Shown here piece after piece: positions 7,476 through 15,401 of a stretch of 20,336 nucleotides of DNA. The translations under genes and the position numbers were made by a program. The stretch lies in assembly GCA_964371835.1 (NCBI GenBank), contig CAYJOP010000033.1, forward strand, positions 1 to 20,336, written 5' to 3'. This DNA comes from CAYJAD01 sp964371835. Its GTDB lineage: Bacteria; Desulfobacterota; Desulfovibrionia; Desulfovibrionales; Desulfovibrionaceae. The notes under the pieces were generated by a model. It searched no databases. It was not told the origin of the DNA and saw only the letters and a list, made by a program, of their open reading frames with translations. The stretch's first letter is position 1. Each line of letters starts with the position of its first letter.

Positions 7476-8321
7476 TTGGACGGCGGTTCCGACAGTACGC
7501 TCTGGTCTCGGCTTAGTAAGCTTTTTCGCCGAGACGATGAAGAATCATTAGAAAAAGCAATTCTTGAAGCTCGCGCTGATGGCGAAGTTGCGGCTGAAGA
7601 AGAATCCATGCTCCTTAACATATTGCGCATTGATGATATGCAAGTGCAAGATGTTATGACCCCTCGCACAGATATTGATTGTGTGCCTTCACAGTCACCA
7701 TTACTAGATGTAGCAAAATTTATTGTTGAGTCTGGACACTCTCGTATTCCTGTGTTTAATGACACGAGAGACAATATTATTGGCATTGTTCATGCCAAGG
7801 ATTTATTGCGCTCTCTTGTGGACCCTCTTAAGCAAAATGACCCTGTAGACGATCTCATGCGAGAGCCGTTTTTTGTACCTGAAACAAAGGGTATACGCGA
7901 ACTTTTGCAAGAATTTCGCACACGAAAAATACATATTGCCATTGCCATTGACGAATATGGCGGAACTTCTGGCATCATAAGTATTGAAGATGTGATTGAA
8001 GAAATTGTGGGTGATATTGAAGACGAACACGATGCCCCAAAAGAAGATGATATCCGCCCCATTGGTAATAATTCCTTTGAATTAACAGGACGAGCATATC
8101 TTGAAGATCTTGGTGAGTTTGGAGTATTTATAGAGTCAGATGAAGTTGATACCATTGGCGGCTACCTAAGCTTACAAGCTGGGCATGTACCATTACAGGA
8201 TGAGGTTTTTATCCTTGATGGTTGGTCTTTTACGGTAAAAGAAGCTGATGTAAAGTTTATCCGACGCATCTTAATGGAAAAAGTAATTCCAAGCGAACCA
8301 GAAGAAGACAATTCAGAATAA
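7476..8321 (+). CDS. corC: CorC/HlyC-type CBS-domain protein
   Basis: The 281-residue protein lacks the N-terminal membrane DUF21 domain and so is the short soluble CorC (YbeX) type. Two CBS domains are visible: about 58-113 (VMTPRTDIDCVP, SRIPVFNDTRDNIIGIVHAKDLL) and about 123-180 (IHIAIAIDEYGGTSGIISIEDVIEEIVGDIEDEHD), then a CorC_HlyC ion-transport-associated domain at about 193-272. CBS pairs usually bind adenine nucleotides. The family is linked to magnesium/cobalt efflux and, for YbeX, to ribosome and translation physiology; the exact role is unsettled. The start is TTG, chosen because GGAGG lies 5 bases before it (7466-7470) and nothing else fits. Its TAA overlaps the ATG of lnt by one base, so the two are translationally coupled, the same order as ybeX-lnt in Escherichia coli. 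Confidence 0.92.
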   Translation: MDGGSDSTLWSRLSKLFRRDDEESLEKAILEARADGEVAAEEESMLLNILRIDDMQVQDVMTPRTDIDCVPSQSPLLDVAKFIVESGHSRIPVFNDTRDNIIGIVHAKDLLRSLVDPLKQNDPVDDLMREPFFVPETKGIRELLQEFRTRKIHIAIAIDEYGGTSGIISIEDVIEEIVGDIEDEHDAPKEDDIRPIGNNSFELTGRAYLEDLGEFGVFIESDEVDTIGGYLSLQAGHVPLQDEVFILDGWSFTVKEADVKFIRRILMEKVIPSEPEEDNSE

Positions 8322-9871
8322 TGCCGTTTATTTCTTATTCATGGCTAATGCTTGCTGGCATAATAGGATTATGGTTTGGCTTTCCTAATACTTTTTACCA
8401 TATTCCTATCTTGGTGCTTTTGTATCCACTTAGCCTTTTTACCATTGGTAACAATGCAAAAAGCTATGGAGAAGCATTGCGCAAGGGCTGGCTTGTGGGC
8501 TTGCTTGGTGCATCTGCGGCATTATATTGGCTCTCCATTCCCATACATAATGTAGGTAACTTACCTTGGCCATTGGCTATACCTTGTGCATTATTTATTG
8601 GTGCTTACGTTGGCTTTTATGGTGGTTTGTTTTCTTTAGCCTCATTTTCATCTAAGAAATTTTTAAGCCCCATGGCCCAGTGCGTAGCTCTTGCTTGCTT
8701 ATGGTATGGGCTTGAAAATTTTAGAGGATTTGCTTTATCTGGTTTTCCTTGGTTGCAACTAGGCTCAGCTTTTGTACCATGGCCTATGATGATACAGGCA
8801 GCATCCATTGTTGGTGCTTATGCACTATCTAGCATATATGTTTGTGCTGCATTGTTCATATATTATATTATTTTCGAACCTAAATTGCGCATTAAATGTG
8901 GCATGGCAAGCATTGCTTTAATGCTTATACCAACCGTGTTTGGCTTTTACACTTTACAACAAAACCCTATAGTTACGAAGAAAAATGAGCATGATCCCAC
9001 ATTTATTTTGGTTGAAGGTAATATTGACCAAAATGTTAAATGGGAACCAGCCCTACAAGCTGCAAGTCTTAAATTGTATCAAGATTTAAGCTTGGAGGCT
9101 GTACAAAAATTACGCAATAATAATCAAAAATTGCACAATGCTATTATTATTTGGCCTGAAACTGCCATGCCTTTTTTTCTTGAGCGTCACCCCACACTTA
9201 CTCCAAATTTAACTAATTTTATAAGTGAATTACAAATACCACTCATAGTTGGAGCACCTGGTGCCATTGTATATAGTAGAGAAAAAAGAGAAATATTTAA
9301 CCGTGCATACCTAATTAACACCCAAGGGAATATTGCTAATTATTACGATAAAATACACCTTGTGCCCTTTGGTGAGTATGTACCTTCATGGCTTAAGCTC
9401 AATTTTTTAGAACCACTGTTGCAAGGTATTGGCAACTTCACACCTGGCAATCAAGGCAAGCCTTTATTGCATAGTGAACTTGCTCTTGGCATGCTTATTT
9501 GTTACGAAAGTGTCTTTCCAGATATTGCAAGACAGCGTGTTCATGATGGTGCAAATATACTTGTAAACATAAGCAATGATGGATGGTTTGGAGATTCATC
9601 TGCACCAGAACAGCATTTGCAATTGGGAATACTTAGAGCTGTTGAGCAAGGGCGCTTTTTAGTGAGAAGCACTAACACTGGCATTTCTGCCATTGTGGAT
9701 AATTTTGGTAGATTTATATTAAAGGGTGAGCAATTTAAGGCACAAAGTTTAACAGGTTTTGCCAAACCTTTGCGTGAAAATACTATATTTTTTAATATAG
9801 GTCCTTTTATTTCCTATGCCATACTTAGTATATTTTTACTTACCTTTGTCATGGGCAGACGTAGGACTTAA
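8321..9871 (+). CDS. lnt: Apolipoprotein N-acyltransferase
   Basis: Lnt adds the third acyl chain to the N-terminal cysteine of lipoproteins at the periplasmic face of the inner membrane, using phospholipid as donor. The 516 residues match the family (about 510). The first 200 or so form several transmembrane segments; then comes a nitrilase-fold domain from about 225 to 485, and a last membrane helix near 490-512. The catalytic triad is visible as E280 (IIWPETAMPF), K344 (YYDKIHLVPFGEYVP) and C394 (GMLICYESVFPD). NISNDGWFGDSSAPEQH and the RSTNTGIS segment are also conserved. Its start overlaps the corC stop (TAATG). It supports lipoproteins such as the PqiC-like one encoded at 17170. Confidence 0.96.
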   Translation: MPFISYSWLMLAGIIGLWFGFPNTFYHIPILVLLYPLSLFTIGNNAKSYGEALRKGWLVGLLGASAALYWLSIPIHNVGNLPWPLAIPCALFIGAYVGFYGGLFSLASFSSKKFLSPMAQCVALACLWYGLENFRGFALSGFPWLQLGSAFVPWPMMIQAASIVGAYALSSIYVCAALFIYYIIFEPKLRIKCGMASIALMLIPTVFGFYTLQQNPIVTKKNEHDPTFILVEGNIDQNVKWEPALQAASLKLYQDLSLEAVQKLRNNNQKLHNAIIIWPETAMPFFLERHPTLTPNLTNFISELQIPLIVGAPGAIVYSREKREIFNRAYLINTQGNIANYYDKIHLVPFGEYVPSWLKLNFLEPLLQGIGNFTPGNQGKPLLHSELALGMLICYESVFPDIARQRVHDGANILVNISNDGWFGDSSAPEQHLQLGILRAVEQGRFLVRSTNTGISAIVDNFGRFILKGEQFKAQSLTGFAKPLRENTIFFNIGPFISYAILSIFLLTFVMGRRRT

Positions 9872-9954
9872 TGGAAATTAAGTACAAAGATGGAAGTGAG
9901 TTAATAGCAATATGCTCCATGAACAGAATTACATTCTCAGGTAAAAAATTTTAA
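9871..9954 (+). CDS. Possible 27-residue small ORF coupled to lnt
   Basis: The lnt stop TAA overlaps an ATG (TAATG) that opens a frame of 27 codons, MEIKYKDGSELIAICSMNRI followed by seven residues, then TAA. The junction copies the corC-lnt arrangement, so translation could continue by coupling. There is no homology I recognise, and a short frame like this can arise by chance. It could also be a remnant of a longer gene. Confidence 0.2.
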   Translation: MEIKYKDGSELIAICSMNRITFSGKKF

Positions 9955-10025
9955 GAGATTAGGGTCTTGGTGAAGTAAAATTAAAATCAACAAAACCATA
10001 AAAACAATAAAAAAAGAATAAAATC

Positions 10026-11133
10026 ATGCTACATTTACCAGAATTACGCACAAGGTCCAATGTCCTCGCAGAACGTTTTAATTCACTTTGGGGGCGGCTT
10101 TGACCTTGATGGTTGTGAAAAGCGGCTTCAAATTATTGAGGATAAGTTAGGCAAGGCTGATGCTTGGTCAGACCCTATGTCTTTAACTCCAGTTTTGCAG
10201 GAAAAGCGTCAGCTTGAGGATGAGGTAACAAGGCTTAAAGCTTTGCAGAAATCTTATGCCGACATGCAAGAATGGCTAAGCCTTGCTTTAGAAGATGATG
10301 AAGCTTTGGAATCTTTGGCTGAACAGATTGAAAGCCTTGATTTGCTGCTTGATACCACTGAAATGGGCATGCTACTATCTGCTGAAGAAGATAGGCAAAA
10401 TGCCATATTAGAAATACATCCTGGTGCAGGGGGGACCGAGTCACAAGACTGGGCCGAAATGCTTTTGCGTATGTATACACGTTGGGCAAATACGCATAAG
10501 TATAAGCTTGAACAAATGGATTATATAGCCGGCGATGAAGCTGGTATCAAGAGCGTAACCATGCGTATTTGTGGACCAAACAGCTTTGGACTCTTGAAAA
10601 GCGAGCGCGGTATCCATAGGCTTATTCGCATTTCTCCCTTTGACGCTTCTGGTCGAAGACATACCTCATTTGCGTCTGTGGATATTATACCCGATGCAGG
10701 CAAAGACATTACCCTTGATATTAAGGAAAGTGATTTGCGCTATGACACTTTTAGGGCTAGCGGACCTGGAGGTCAGAGTGTAAATACGACTAGCTCTGCA
10801 GTGCGCGTGACGCATATTCCCACTGGCATTACGGCACAGTGTCAAAATGAAAAGTCACAGCACCATAATAAAGAAACTGCATTGCAAATTTTGCGAGCAA
10901 GGCTTTATGATATGGAAATACGCAAACGTGATGCTGAGCGTCAGGCTCATTATGCTGGTAAGGAGAGCATAGCCTTTGGCAGTCAAATTCGCACTTATAC
11001 TATGCATCCATATAGATTAGTTAAAGATCACAGAAGCAATACAGAAGTTGGTGATGTGGATGCAGTAATGAATGGTCGCATTGATGTCTTCCAACGTGAA
11101 TACTTGCTTTACGAACATGATAAAAAGAGCTAG
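10026..11133 (+). CDS. prfB: Peptide chain release factor 2, with programmed +1 frameshift
   Basis: RF2 ends translation at UGA and UAA. The gene is read as 10026-10100 joined to 10102-11133 (368 residues; Escherichia coli RF2 has 365). The first 25 codons (MLHLPELRTR...) end in CTT followed by in-frame TGA at 10101-10103; slipping one base forward gives GAC and the rest of the protein. A GGGGG stretch at 10090-10094, three bases before CTT, is the internal Shine-Dalgarno that stimulates the shift. The tripeptide anticodon motif SPF is at 203-205 and the peptidyl-transfer motif GGQ at 248-250. The gene itself ends in TAG, read by RF1. The start ATG at 10026 has only a weak ribosome site. It lies 154 bases after lnt and 12 bases before the GGDEF-like gene. 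Confidence 0.96.
10090..10104 (+). promoter_or_regulatory. prfB autoregulatory +1 frameshift site
   Basis: GGGGG CGG CTT TGA C: an internal Shine-Dalgarno, slippery CTT, and the TGA stop followed by C (a weak termination context). When RF2 is scarce the ribosome pauses and shifts by one base, so RF2 level controls its own synthesis. The layout corresponds to the classic bacterial site, with CGG in place of the usual TAT before CTT. Confidence 0.93.
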
Positions 11134-11145
11134 ATTGATGTTGTT

Positions 11146-11889
11146 ATGCCCCAAATAGACATTGACCATATCATTCAAGAGCTTATGGATATGCATAGGC
11201 AGTTATATTCAAAGGATACAACATCCTCAGCTTTTGTATTGGCCAGACTTATGCCAAGCATGAACCAAGAGGCTTGGACTACACTTTGTGATAAGGTCCC
11301 CTCGGTGGGTTGGTGTGCACTTGAAATTAATAATAATGTGCCAACAATACAGGCTCCAATGCCTGTGTGCATGGCCAGTAATGCCGGTGAAATGCTAGCA
11401 GCAAGTTTATTAAGCGCAGCTTTTATGCAGTATTTGGAGGCTGAGGTTGCACGTTGCACGCGTACCAATTCTTCGCTTAGTTTAGTGCATTTTGCACAAG
11501 TTACAAGTCCAAAAAAATCTTTCAAAGACACTACTTTTATTTTACAAAAGGCTGTACATAAATTTGGCGGGTCATGTGACGTTATGGGCCCCATTGATAA
11601 AGAACACATCGCACTTATTTTACCAGGAGCTAAAGTTTTTAAGGCTCAAAACATGGTTGAAGATGTAGTTGAGTTTTGTAAAAATGAAGGACTTTTATTA
11701 AAGGGTGGCATTGCTGAGGGTGCAGGTAAATACAGTGCTAAAACTCTGATGGAGCAAGCAAATATTGCTTTGAAAGAGGCTTTAGAGCACAGCCAAGCGG
11801 TGCGAATATATCAAAAGGCAGGGGCCAATATGGACGCAACACTTGTTCAGTCGCATGAAAAGCGTTTTCTTTTTAGCGGCAGTGAATAA
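11146..11889 (+). CDS. Degenerate GGDEF-domain protein
   Basis: The C-terminal part of this 247-residue protein (about 93-225) follows the GGDEF fold: YLEAEVARCTRTNSSLSLVHF for the first helix and strand, FILQKAVHKFGG before the active-site hairpin, and AKTLMEQANIALKEALEHSQAVRIYQKA for the usual ADxALYxAKxxGxNRV tail. The signature itself is lost: GPIDKEHIALILP at 148-160 stands where [G/S]GDEF followed by hydrophobics is expected. It should therefore not make c-di-GMP; it may bind a nucleotide or a protein partner. The N-terminal part (about 1-90) is unassigned. It is soluble, lies 12 bases after prfB and 32 bases before the MinD-like gene, and probably belongs to that operon. The ribosome site is weak. 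Confidence 0.65.
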   Translation: MPQIDIDHIIQELMDMHRQLYSKDTTSSAFVLARLMPSMNQEAWTTLCDKVPSVGWCALEINNNVPTIQAPMPVCMASNAGEMLAASLLSAAFMQYLEAEVARCTRTNSSLSLVHFAQVTSPKKSFKDTTFILQKAVHKFGGSCDVMGPIDKEHIALILPGAKVFKAQNMVEDVVEFCKNEGLLLKGGIAEGAGKYSAKTLMEQANIALKEALEHSQAVRIYQKAGANMDATLVQSHEKRFLFSGSE

Positions 11890-11921
11890 GATTTTTAAAT
11901 AACACATTGCGAGAGGAAACT

Positions 11922-12722
11922 ATGTCCAATACAACACTTAGTGTGTGTATCATGAGTGGCAAGGGTGGAGTTGGCAAAACTAACATCACCTTAAACTTGG
12001 CCTATGCATTACATCAATTGTCCTATCCCACCATGCTTATGGACTGTGACATGGGGCTTGCAAACCTTGATGTACTGCTAAACATCACTCCTGAGGGTAA
12101 TATTCAAGACGCCTTGCTTGGCAATGCTGAGTTAAAAGACGTGCTATTTTCACTAAAAGAAAAGTTGGATATTTTGCCAGCTGCGTCTGGTGTACCAGAA
12201 CTGGTGGAACTTGATGGCGACCAACGCAAACTATTATTTAAGCGTCTTGAGCCCATTCTTCAAAACTATCAATATGTTTTCATGGACTTGGGTGCAGGAA
12301 TAACAGACATGGTACAATCATTTGCTACCATGGCTGCTTTGCGTATTGTGGTTGTAACTCCTGAGCCAACATCACTAACAGATAGCTATGCACTTATGAA
12401 GGTATTACATGGCAATCATAATGTGCGTGATTTTATGGTTATTGTAAATCAGGTTGAAAGCAAAAAGGAAGAAACACAAACTTTTGAGCGTTTATTTAAT
12501 GCTTGTCAGCGTTTCTTAGGCATTGAGCCTGTATTGCTTGGATCTGTTCGAAATGACAATCAATTGGTAGAGGCAGTATTGCGCCAAGACCCACTCATGA
12601 ATTGGGCTCCTGGCAGTAATGCAGGTGTGGATATTCAGTCTTTAGCAACAAAAATTCAAAAAATTCGGCTAAGTATGTTAGACGTCTTAGAAAAAAGAAC
12701 TATTTTGCAAATAACTGAATAA
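11922..12722 (+). CDS. MinD/ParA-superfamily ATPase (FlhG/FleN-like)
   Basis: The protein (266 residues from the chosen start) carries the deviant Walker A motif SGKGGVGKTN at about 13-22, the second conserved segment LMDCDMGLANLDVLL at about 39-53, and YVFMDLGAGITD near 122-133. These define the MinD/Mrp/FlhG branch, which positions proteins or organelles by ATP-driven dimerisation, often on the membrane. The MDCDMGLANLDVL pattern resembles FlhG/FleN, which sets flagellar number, but no flhF or other flagellar gene adjoins. I chose ATG 11922 because AGAGG lies six bases before it; an upstream TTG at 11907 has no ribosome site. It ends the operon that begins with corC; the next gene has its own promoter. 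Confidence 0.85.
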   Translation: MSNTTLSVCIMSGKGGVGKTNITLNLAYALHQLSYPTMLMDCDMGLANLDVLLNITPEGNIQDALLGNAELKDVLFSLKEKLDILPAASGVPELVELDGDQRKLLFKRLEPILQNYQYVFMDLGAGITDMVQSFATMAALRIVVVTPEPTSLTDSYALMKVLHGNHNVRDFMVIVNQVESKKEETQTFERLFNACQRFLGIEPVLLGSVRNDNQLVEAVLRQDPLMNWAPGSNAGVDIQSLATKIQKIRLSMLDVLEKRTILQITE

Positions 12723-12728
12723 TAAGTA

Positions 12729-12757
12729 TTTACCTTTAAAAAATATTGTGTTACTAT
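12729..12757 (+). promoter_or_regulatory. Promoter of the HU/IHF-family gene
   Basis: TTTACC (12729-12734) and TACTAT (12752-12757) are spaced by 17 bases in the short gap after the MinD-like gene. The predicted leader is about 36 bases and ends in a GGAG ribosome site. The -10 box equals that of the corC promoter. Confidence 0.6.
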
Positions 12758-12799
12758 TCAAAAGCTTGAACGCAATTAGCTTTAATATTTGGAGAAAAC

Positions 12800-13075
12800 A
12801 TGAACAAAAGCGAACTTATCAAAACTCTTGCGGATGAGGCCAACCTTTCAATGGAAGATGCCTCCATGGTAGTAAACACCTTTGTTAGCTGCATGAAGGA
12901 CTCCCTTCTTGCTGGCGAACGCGTTGAAATTCGTGGATTTGGTAGCTTTAAAGTCAAAAAGTACGAAGGCTACACTGGTCGCAATCCTAAGACTGGTGAA
13001 AAAGTTACTGTTGAGCCAAAGTCCTTACCATTCTTCCGTGCTGGTAAGGAGCTTAAAGAGTTCCTCAACAAGTAA
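12800..13075 (+). CDS. HU/IHF-family DNA-binding protein
   Basis: At 91 residues the protein has the exact size of the family. It starts MNKSELIKTLAD, with the two dimerising helices to about residue 40, then GERVEIRGFGSFKVKKYEGYTGRNPKTGEKV, which is the beta arm with the conserved RNP tip that bends DNA, and ends FFRAGKELKEFLN. These proteins bind DNA as dimers and shape the nucleoid, affecting replication, recombination and transcription. Sequence alone does not separate HU from an IHF subunit here; RNPKTGEKV occurs in both. GGAG at 12791-12794 is the ribosome site. It has its own promoter and terminator and so is monocistronic. Confidence 0.93.
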   Translation: MNKSELIKTLADEANLSMEDASMVVNTFVSCMKDSLLAGERVEIRGFGSFKVKKYEGYTGRNPKTGEKVTVEPKSLPFFRAGKELKEFLNK

Positions 13076-13136
13076 TCCTTTTTTCTTAGGCTTTTTTAGT
13101 TACAGCTTTATTAAAGCTTTAGCTATGAAATTTCCT

Positions 13137-13180
13137 CCTAATGGCGGCTGTTTTATGTCGCCATTAGGATGTGTTTTTCT
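13137..13180 (+). terminator. Intrinsic terminator after the HU/IHF gene
   Basis: CCTAATGGCG (13137-13146) and CGCCATTAGG (13159-13168) form a perfect 10-bp stem with a 12-base loop, followed by a T-rich run. It lies about 60 bases after the stop and separates this gene from dapA. Confidence 0.85.
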
Positions 13181-13202
13181 TTTGATGTTAATTCATCAAA
13201 AG
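13179..13202. promoter_or_regulatory. Inverted repeat just upstream of dapA
   Basis: CTTTTGATG (13179-13187) and CATCAAAAG (13194-13202) are perfect 9-base inverted copies with a 6-base centre, 14 bases before the dapA ribosome site. As DNA it could be an operator; as RNA a leader hairpin. It directly abuts the terminator T run, so the dapA promoter must overlap it or lie inside the terminator region. No known lysine riboswitch fits in this short leader. Confidence 0.4.
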
Positions 13203-13224
13203 TTTATTGTATTATGGAGTGCAT

Positions 13225-14103
13225 ATGCAACTTATAGGTGCTTTTACAGCTCTTGTTACACCTTTTAAGAATGGTGAAGTGGATGAAGAAAAGTATCGCT
13301 CCTTCATTGAATGGCAAATTCAAGAAGGCATTAACGGACTTGTTCCATGCGGTACCACTGGCGAGTCCGCCACTCTTAGCCATGAAGAGCATGAAAAAGT
13401 TATTGAAATTTGCATTGACCAAGCCAAGGGCAGAGTACCTGTACTTGCTGGTGCAGGCTCCAATAATACAACAGAAGCAATACGCCTAACTCGCTTTGCA
13501 AAGGATGCTGGTGCATCTGGCGCTCTTCTTATAACACCTTATTATAATAAACCAACTCAAGAAGGATTATACCAACACTATAAAGCCATTAGCGAAGCTG
13601 TGGACTTTCCGCTGGTATTATATAATGTGCCTGGACGCACTGGATGCAACTTACTTCCAGAAACTGTAGGTCGCCTAGCAAATGAGTTTTCAAATATTAT
13701 AGGTATCAAAGAAGCCACTGCTAATCTTTGTCAAGTTTCTGATTTAATTGAATATTGCCCTAAGGGTTTTTATACAGTTTCAGGTGATGATTTTACAGTT
13801 TTGCCATTGCATAGCGTTGGCGGAAGTGGAGTTATTTCTGTTACTTCAAACATTGTTCCAAGCAAGATGGCAGCTCTTTGTAAAGCTTCAAGAGAACATG
13901 ACCTTGAAAAAGCACGCCAAATTCACTATGAAATTATGCCACTTAACAGGCTAATGTTCATTGAGACAAACCCAATACCAGTAAAGGCTGCTCTTAACCT
14001 TATGGGTAAAGTTGGGTCAGAAATACGCCTCCCACTTTGCCAAATGGGTAAGGACAATTTGCTCCTTGTGCAAAAAGAGTTACAAAAGGCAAAGCTTATC
14101 TAA
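13225..14103 (+). CDS. dapA: 4-hydroxy-tetrahydrodipicolinate synthase
   Basis: DapA condenses pyruvate with aspartate semialdehyde, the first step towards diaminopimelate (peptidoglycan) and lysine. From ATG 13225 the protein has 292 residues, identical in length to the Escherichia coli enzyme. GGAG (13216-13219) sets this start; the TTG at 13207 that would extend the frame by six codons lies before that ribosome site. Active-site features: GTTGES with threonines 44-45, Y133 in VLYNVPGRTG, R138, and the Schiff-base lysine K162 in IGIKEATANL. It belongs to the class I aldolase TIM-barrel family; residues and length favour DapA over the related N-acetylneuraminate lyase. The gene seems to stand alone between the HU/IHF gene and the Mla-like operon. 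Confidence 0.95.
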   Translation: MQLIGAFTALVTPFKNGEVDEEKYRSFIEWQIQEGINGLVPCGTTGESATLSHEEHEKVIEICIDQAKGRVPVLAGAGSNNTTEAIRLTRFAKDAGASGALLITPYYNKPTQEGLYQHYKAISEAVDFPLVLYNVPGRTGCNLLPETVGRLANEFSNIIGIKEATANLCQVSDLIEYCPKGFYTVSGDDFTVLPLHSVGGSGVISVTSNIVPSKMAALCKASREHDLEKARQIHYEIMPLNRLMFIETNPIPVKAALNLMGKVGSEIRLPLCQMGKDNLLLVQKELQKAKLI

Positions 14104-14109
14104 AATTTT

Positions 14110-14132
14110 TGCACAAATGTGTGCATAGTTTT
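14110..14132 (+). terminator. Weak terminator after dapA
   Basis: TGCACA (14110-14115) and TGTGCA (14120-14125) form a 6-bp stem with a four-base loop, six bases after the dapA stop, followed by TAGTTTTC. The U run is short, so termination may be partial and some readthrough into the transporter genes is possible. Confidence 0.4.
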
Positions 14133-14273
14133 CATAAAACAAATATATTTATATCTATTTTAGCTCCCCTTTATTGTTGCTTATTTTAACAATTTAGTGC
14201 ATTGTCTGCCTTGTGAACGTTTGTGTACACAGCTCACATTGCCTTAAATATTTTAGCAAAAAAAACAATAAAA

Positions 14274-15401
14274 ATGCAAAATTCTGCCCAGATCGACATA
14301 AAAATTGATAATACTTCTGTAAACGTCAACTTTTCAGGTACATGGAGTATATCAAATGCCCAGCCTGATACTTCTGAGGCCGTAAATTCTCTTGAGCATT
14401 TCCATATAAAAAATATCATCCTCACTGCCAATGAGTTGGAAAATTTTGATAGCTCACTCATCGCTCTTGTGGTGCGAATTGCAAAAATTGCCAAACAAAA
14501 TAAAAAAGATTTCAATACCGACGCCCTACCTAGAGAAATTAGAAAACTGCTCGCCATGGCACTAACAGTGCCAGCACAAGAAGAAGCCACACGCAAGCAA
14601 AACAAAGAAAACTTTTTAGAGCGAATTGGCTCCACTTTCATAAATTTGCCAAATATATTTGATGATGCCATATCATTTGTGGGCGAGGTTGCTTTATCCT
14701 TTGGTCGCTTAGTTCGCGGAAAGTCAGACATGCGCTTGCGAGACCTATTTGCCGCCATACAAGAATGTGGCGCAGAAGCACTACCCATTATTTCCATAAC
14801 CAGTTTACTTTTTGGACTTATCCTAGCCTTTGTTGGCGCTGTACAGCTTACTCAATTTGGTGCACAAATATATGTTGCAGGATTGGTAGGTATTGGTATG
14901 CTTAGAGTCATGGGCGCTGTTATGGTTGGAGTTGTCATGAGTGGACGCATGGGTGCTGCCTATGCTGCTCTAATTGGCACCATGCAAGTTAATGAAGAGG
15001 TAGACTCTTTGACAACTTTTGGCATTTCACCCATAGATTTTTTAGTTATGCCGCGCATGATTGCTCTTTGTATTATGACTCCACTGCTCACTCTTTATGC
15101 CGATGCCATGGGCGTATTTGGCGGTTTTTTGGTAGGAACACTCATGCTAGGCTTAAGTCCACAAGAGTACATTGTTGCAACAATAAATATGGTAGCATTT
15201 AAGCATGTTATCATTGGTCTTGTTTATGGAACAAGCTTTGGCATAATCGTTGCCTTAACAGGTTGCTATCAAGGCATACGCTGTGGTCGCAGTGCAGCAG
15301 CCGTTGGCATGTCAACAACTGCTGCAGTGGTTAATGCCATTGTTGGTATTATCATTGCAACTGCAATTATTACTATAATTTGTAACGTGTTAAAAGTATG
15401 A
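14274..15401 (+). CDS. mlaE: MlaE-family permease with N-terminal STAS domain
   Basis: This is the membrane subunit of an ABC transporter that moves phospholipids between the membranes and keeps the outer membrane asymmetric. The 375-residue protein starts with a STAS domain (about 1-95; typical LTANELENFDSSLIALVVRIAK segment), which is a separate protein, MlaB, in Escherichia coli. The permease domain (about 120-375) has the family segments LRDLFAAIQECGAEALPIISI, VMSGRMGAAYAALIGTMQVNEEVDSL and ISPIDFLVMPRMIAL, plus about five hydrophobic spans. ATG 14274 is preferred because an upstream GTG at 14223 only adds 17 unconserved residues; neither has a strong ribosome site. The stop TGA overlaps the start of mlaF (ATGA), so both are coupled. 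Confidence 0.92.
   Translation: MQNSAQIDIKIDNTSVNVNFSGTWSISNAQPDTSEAVNSLEHFHIKNIILTANELENFDSSLIALVVRIAKIAKQNKKDFNTDALPREIRKLLAMALTVPAQEEATRKQNKENFLERIGSTFINLPNIFDDAISFVGEVALSFGRLVRGKSDMRLRDLFAAIQECGAEALPIISITSLLFGLILAFVGAVQLTQFGAQIYVAGLVGIGMLRVMGAVMVGVVMSGRMGAAYAALIGTMQVNEEVDSLTTFGISPIDFLVMPRMIALCIMTPLLTLYADAMGVFGGFLVGTLMLGLSPQEYIVATINMVAFKHVIIGLVYGTSFGIIVALTGCYQGIRCGRSAAAVGMSTTAAVVNAIVGIIIATAIITIICNVLKV

Noticed and set aside
11907..11921. TTG start for the MinD-like gene
   Set aside because: AGAGG lies between it and ATG 11922, which therefore is the better start.
12909..13268. 119-codon frame overlapping the HU/IHF gene and the terminator
   Set aside because: It runs in another frame through a clear gene and a terminator and has no ribosome site.
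14214..14240. CRP-like site TGTG...TCACA before mlaE
   Set aside because: The half sites have seven rather than six bases between them and the left half is imperfect; TGTGTACACA may just be a chance palindrome.
14223..14273. Upstream GTG start for mlaE
   Set aside because: It has no ribosome site and adds 17 residues that do not fit the STAS domain start.
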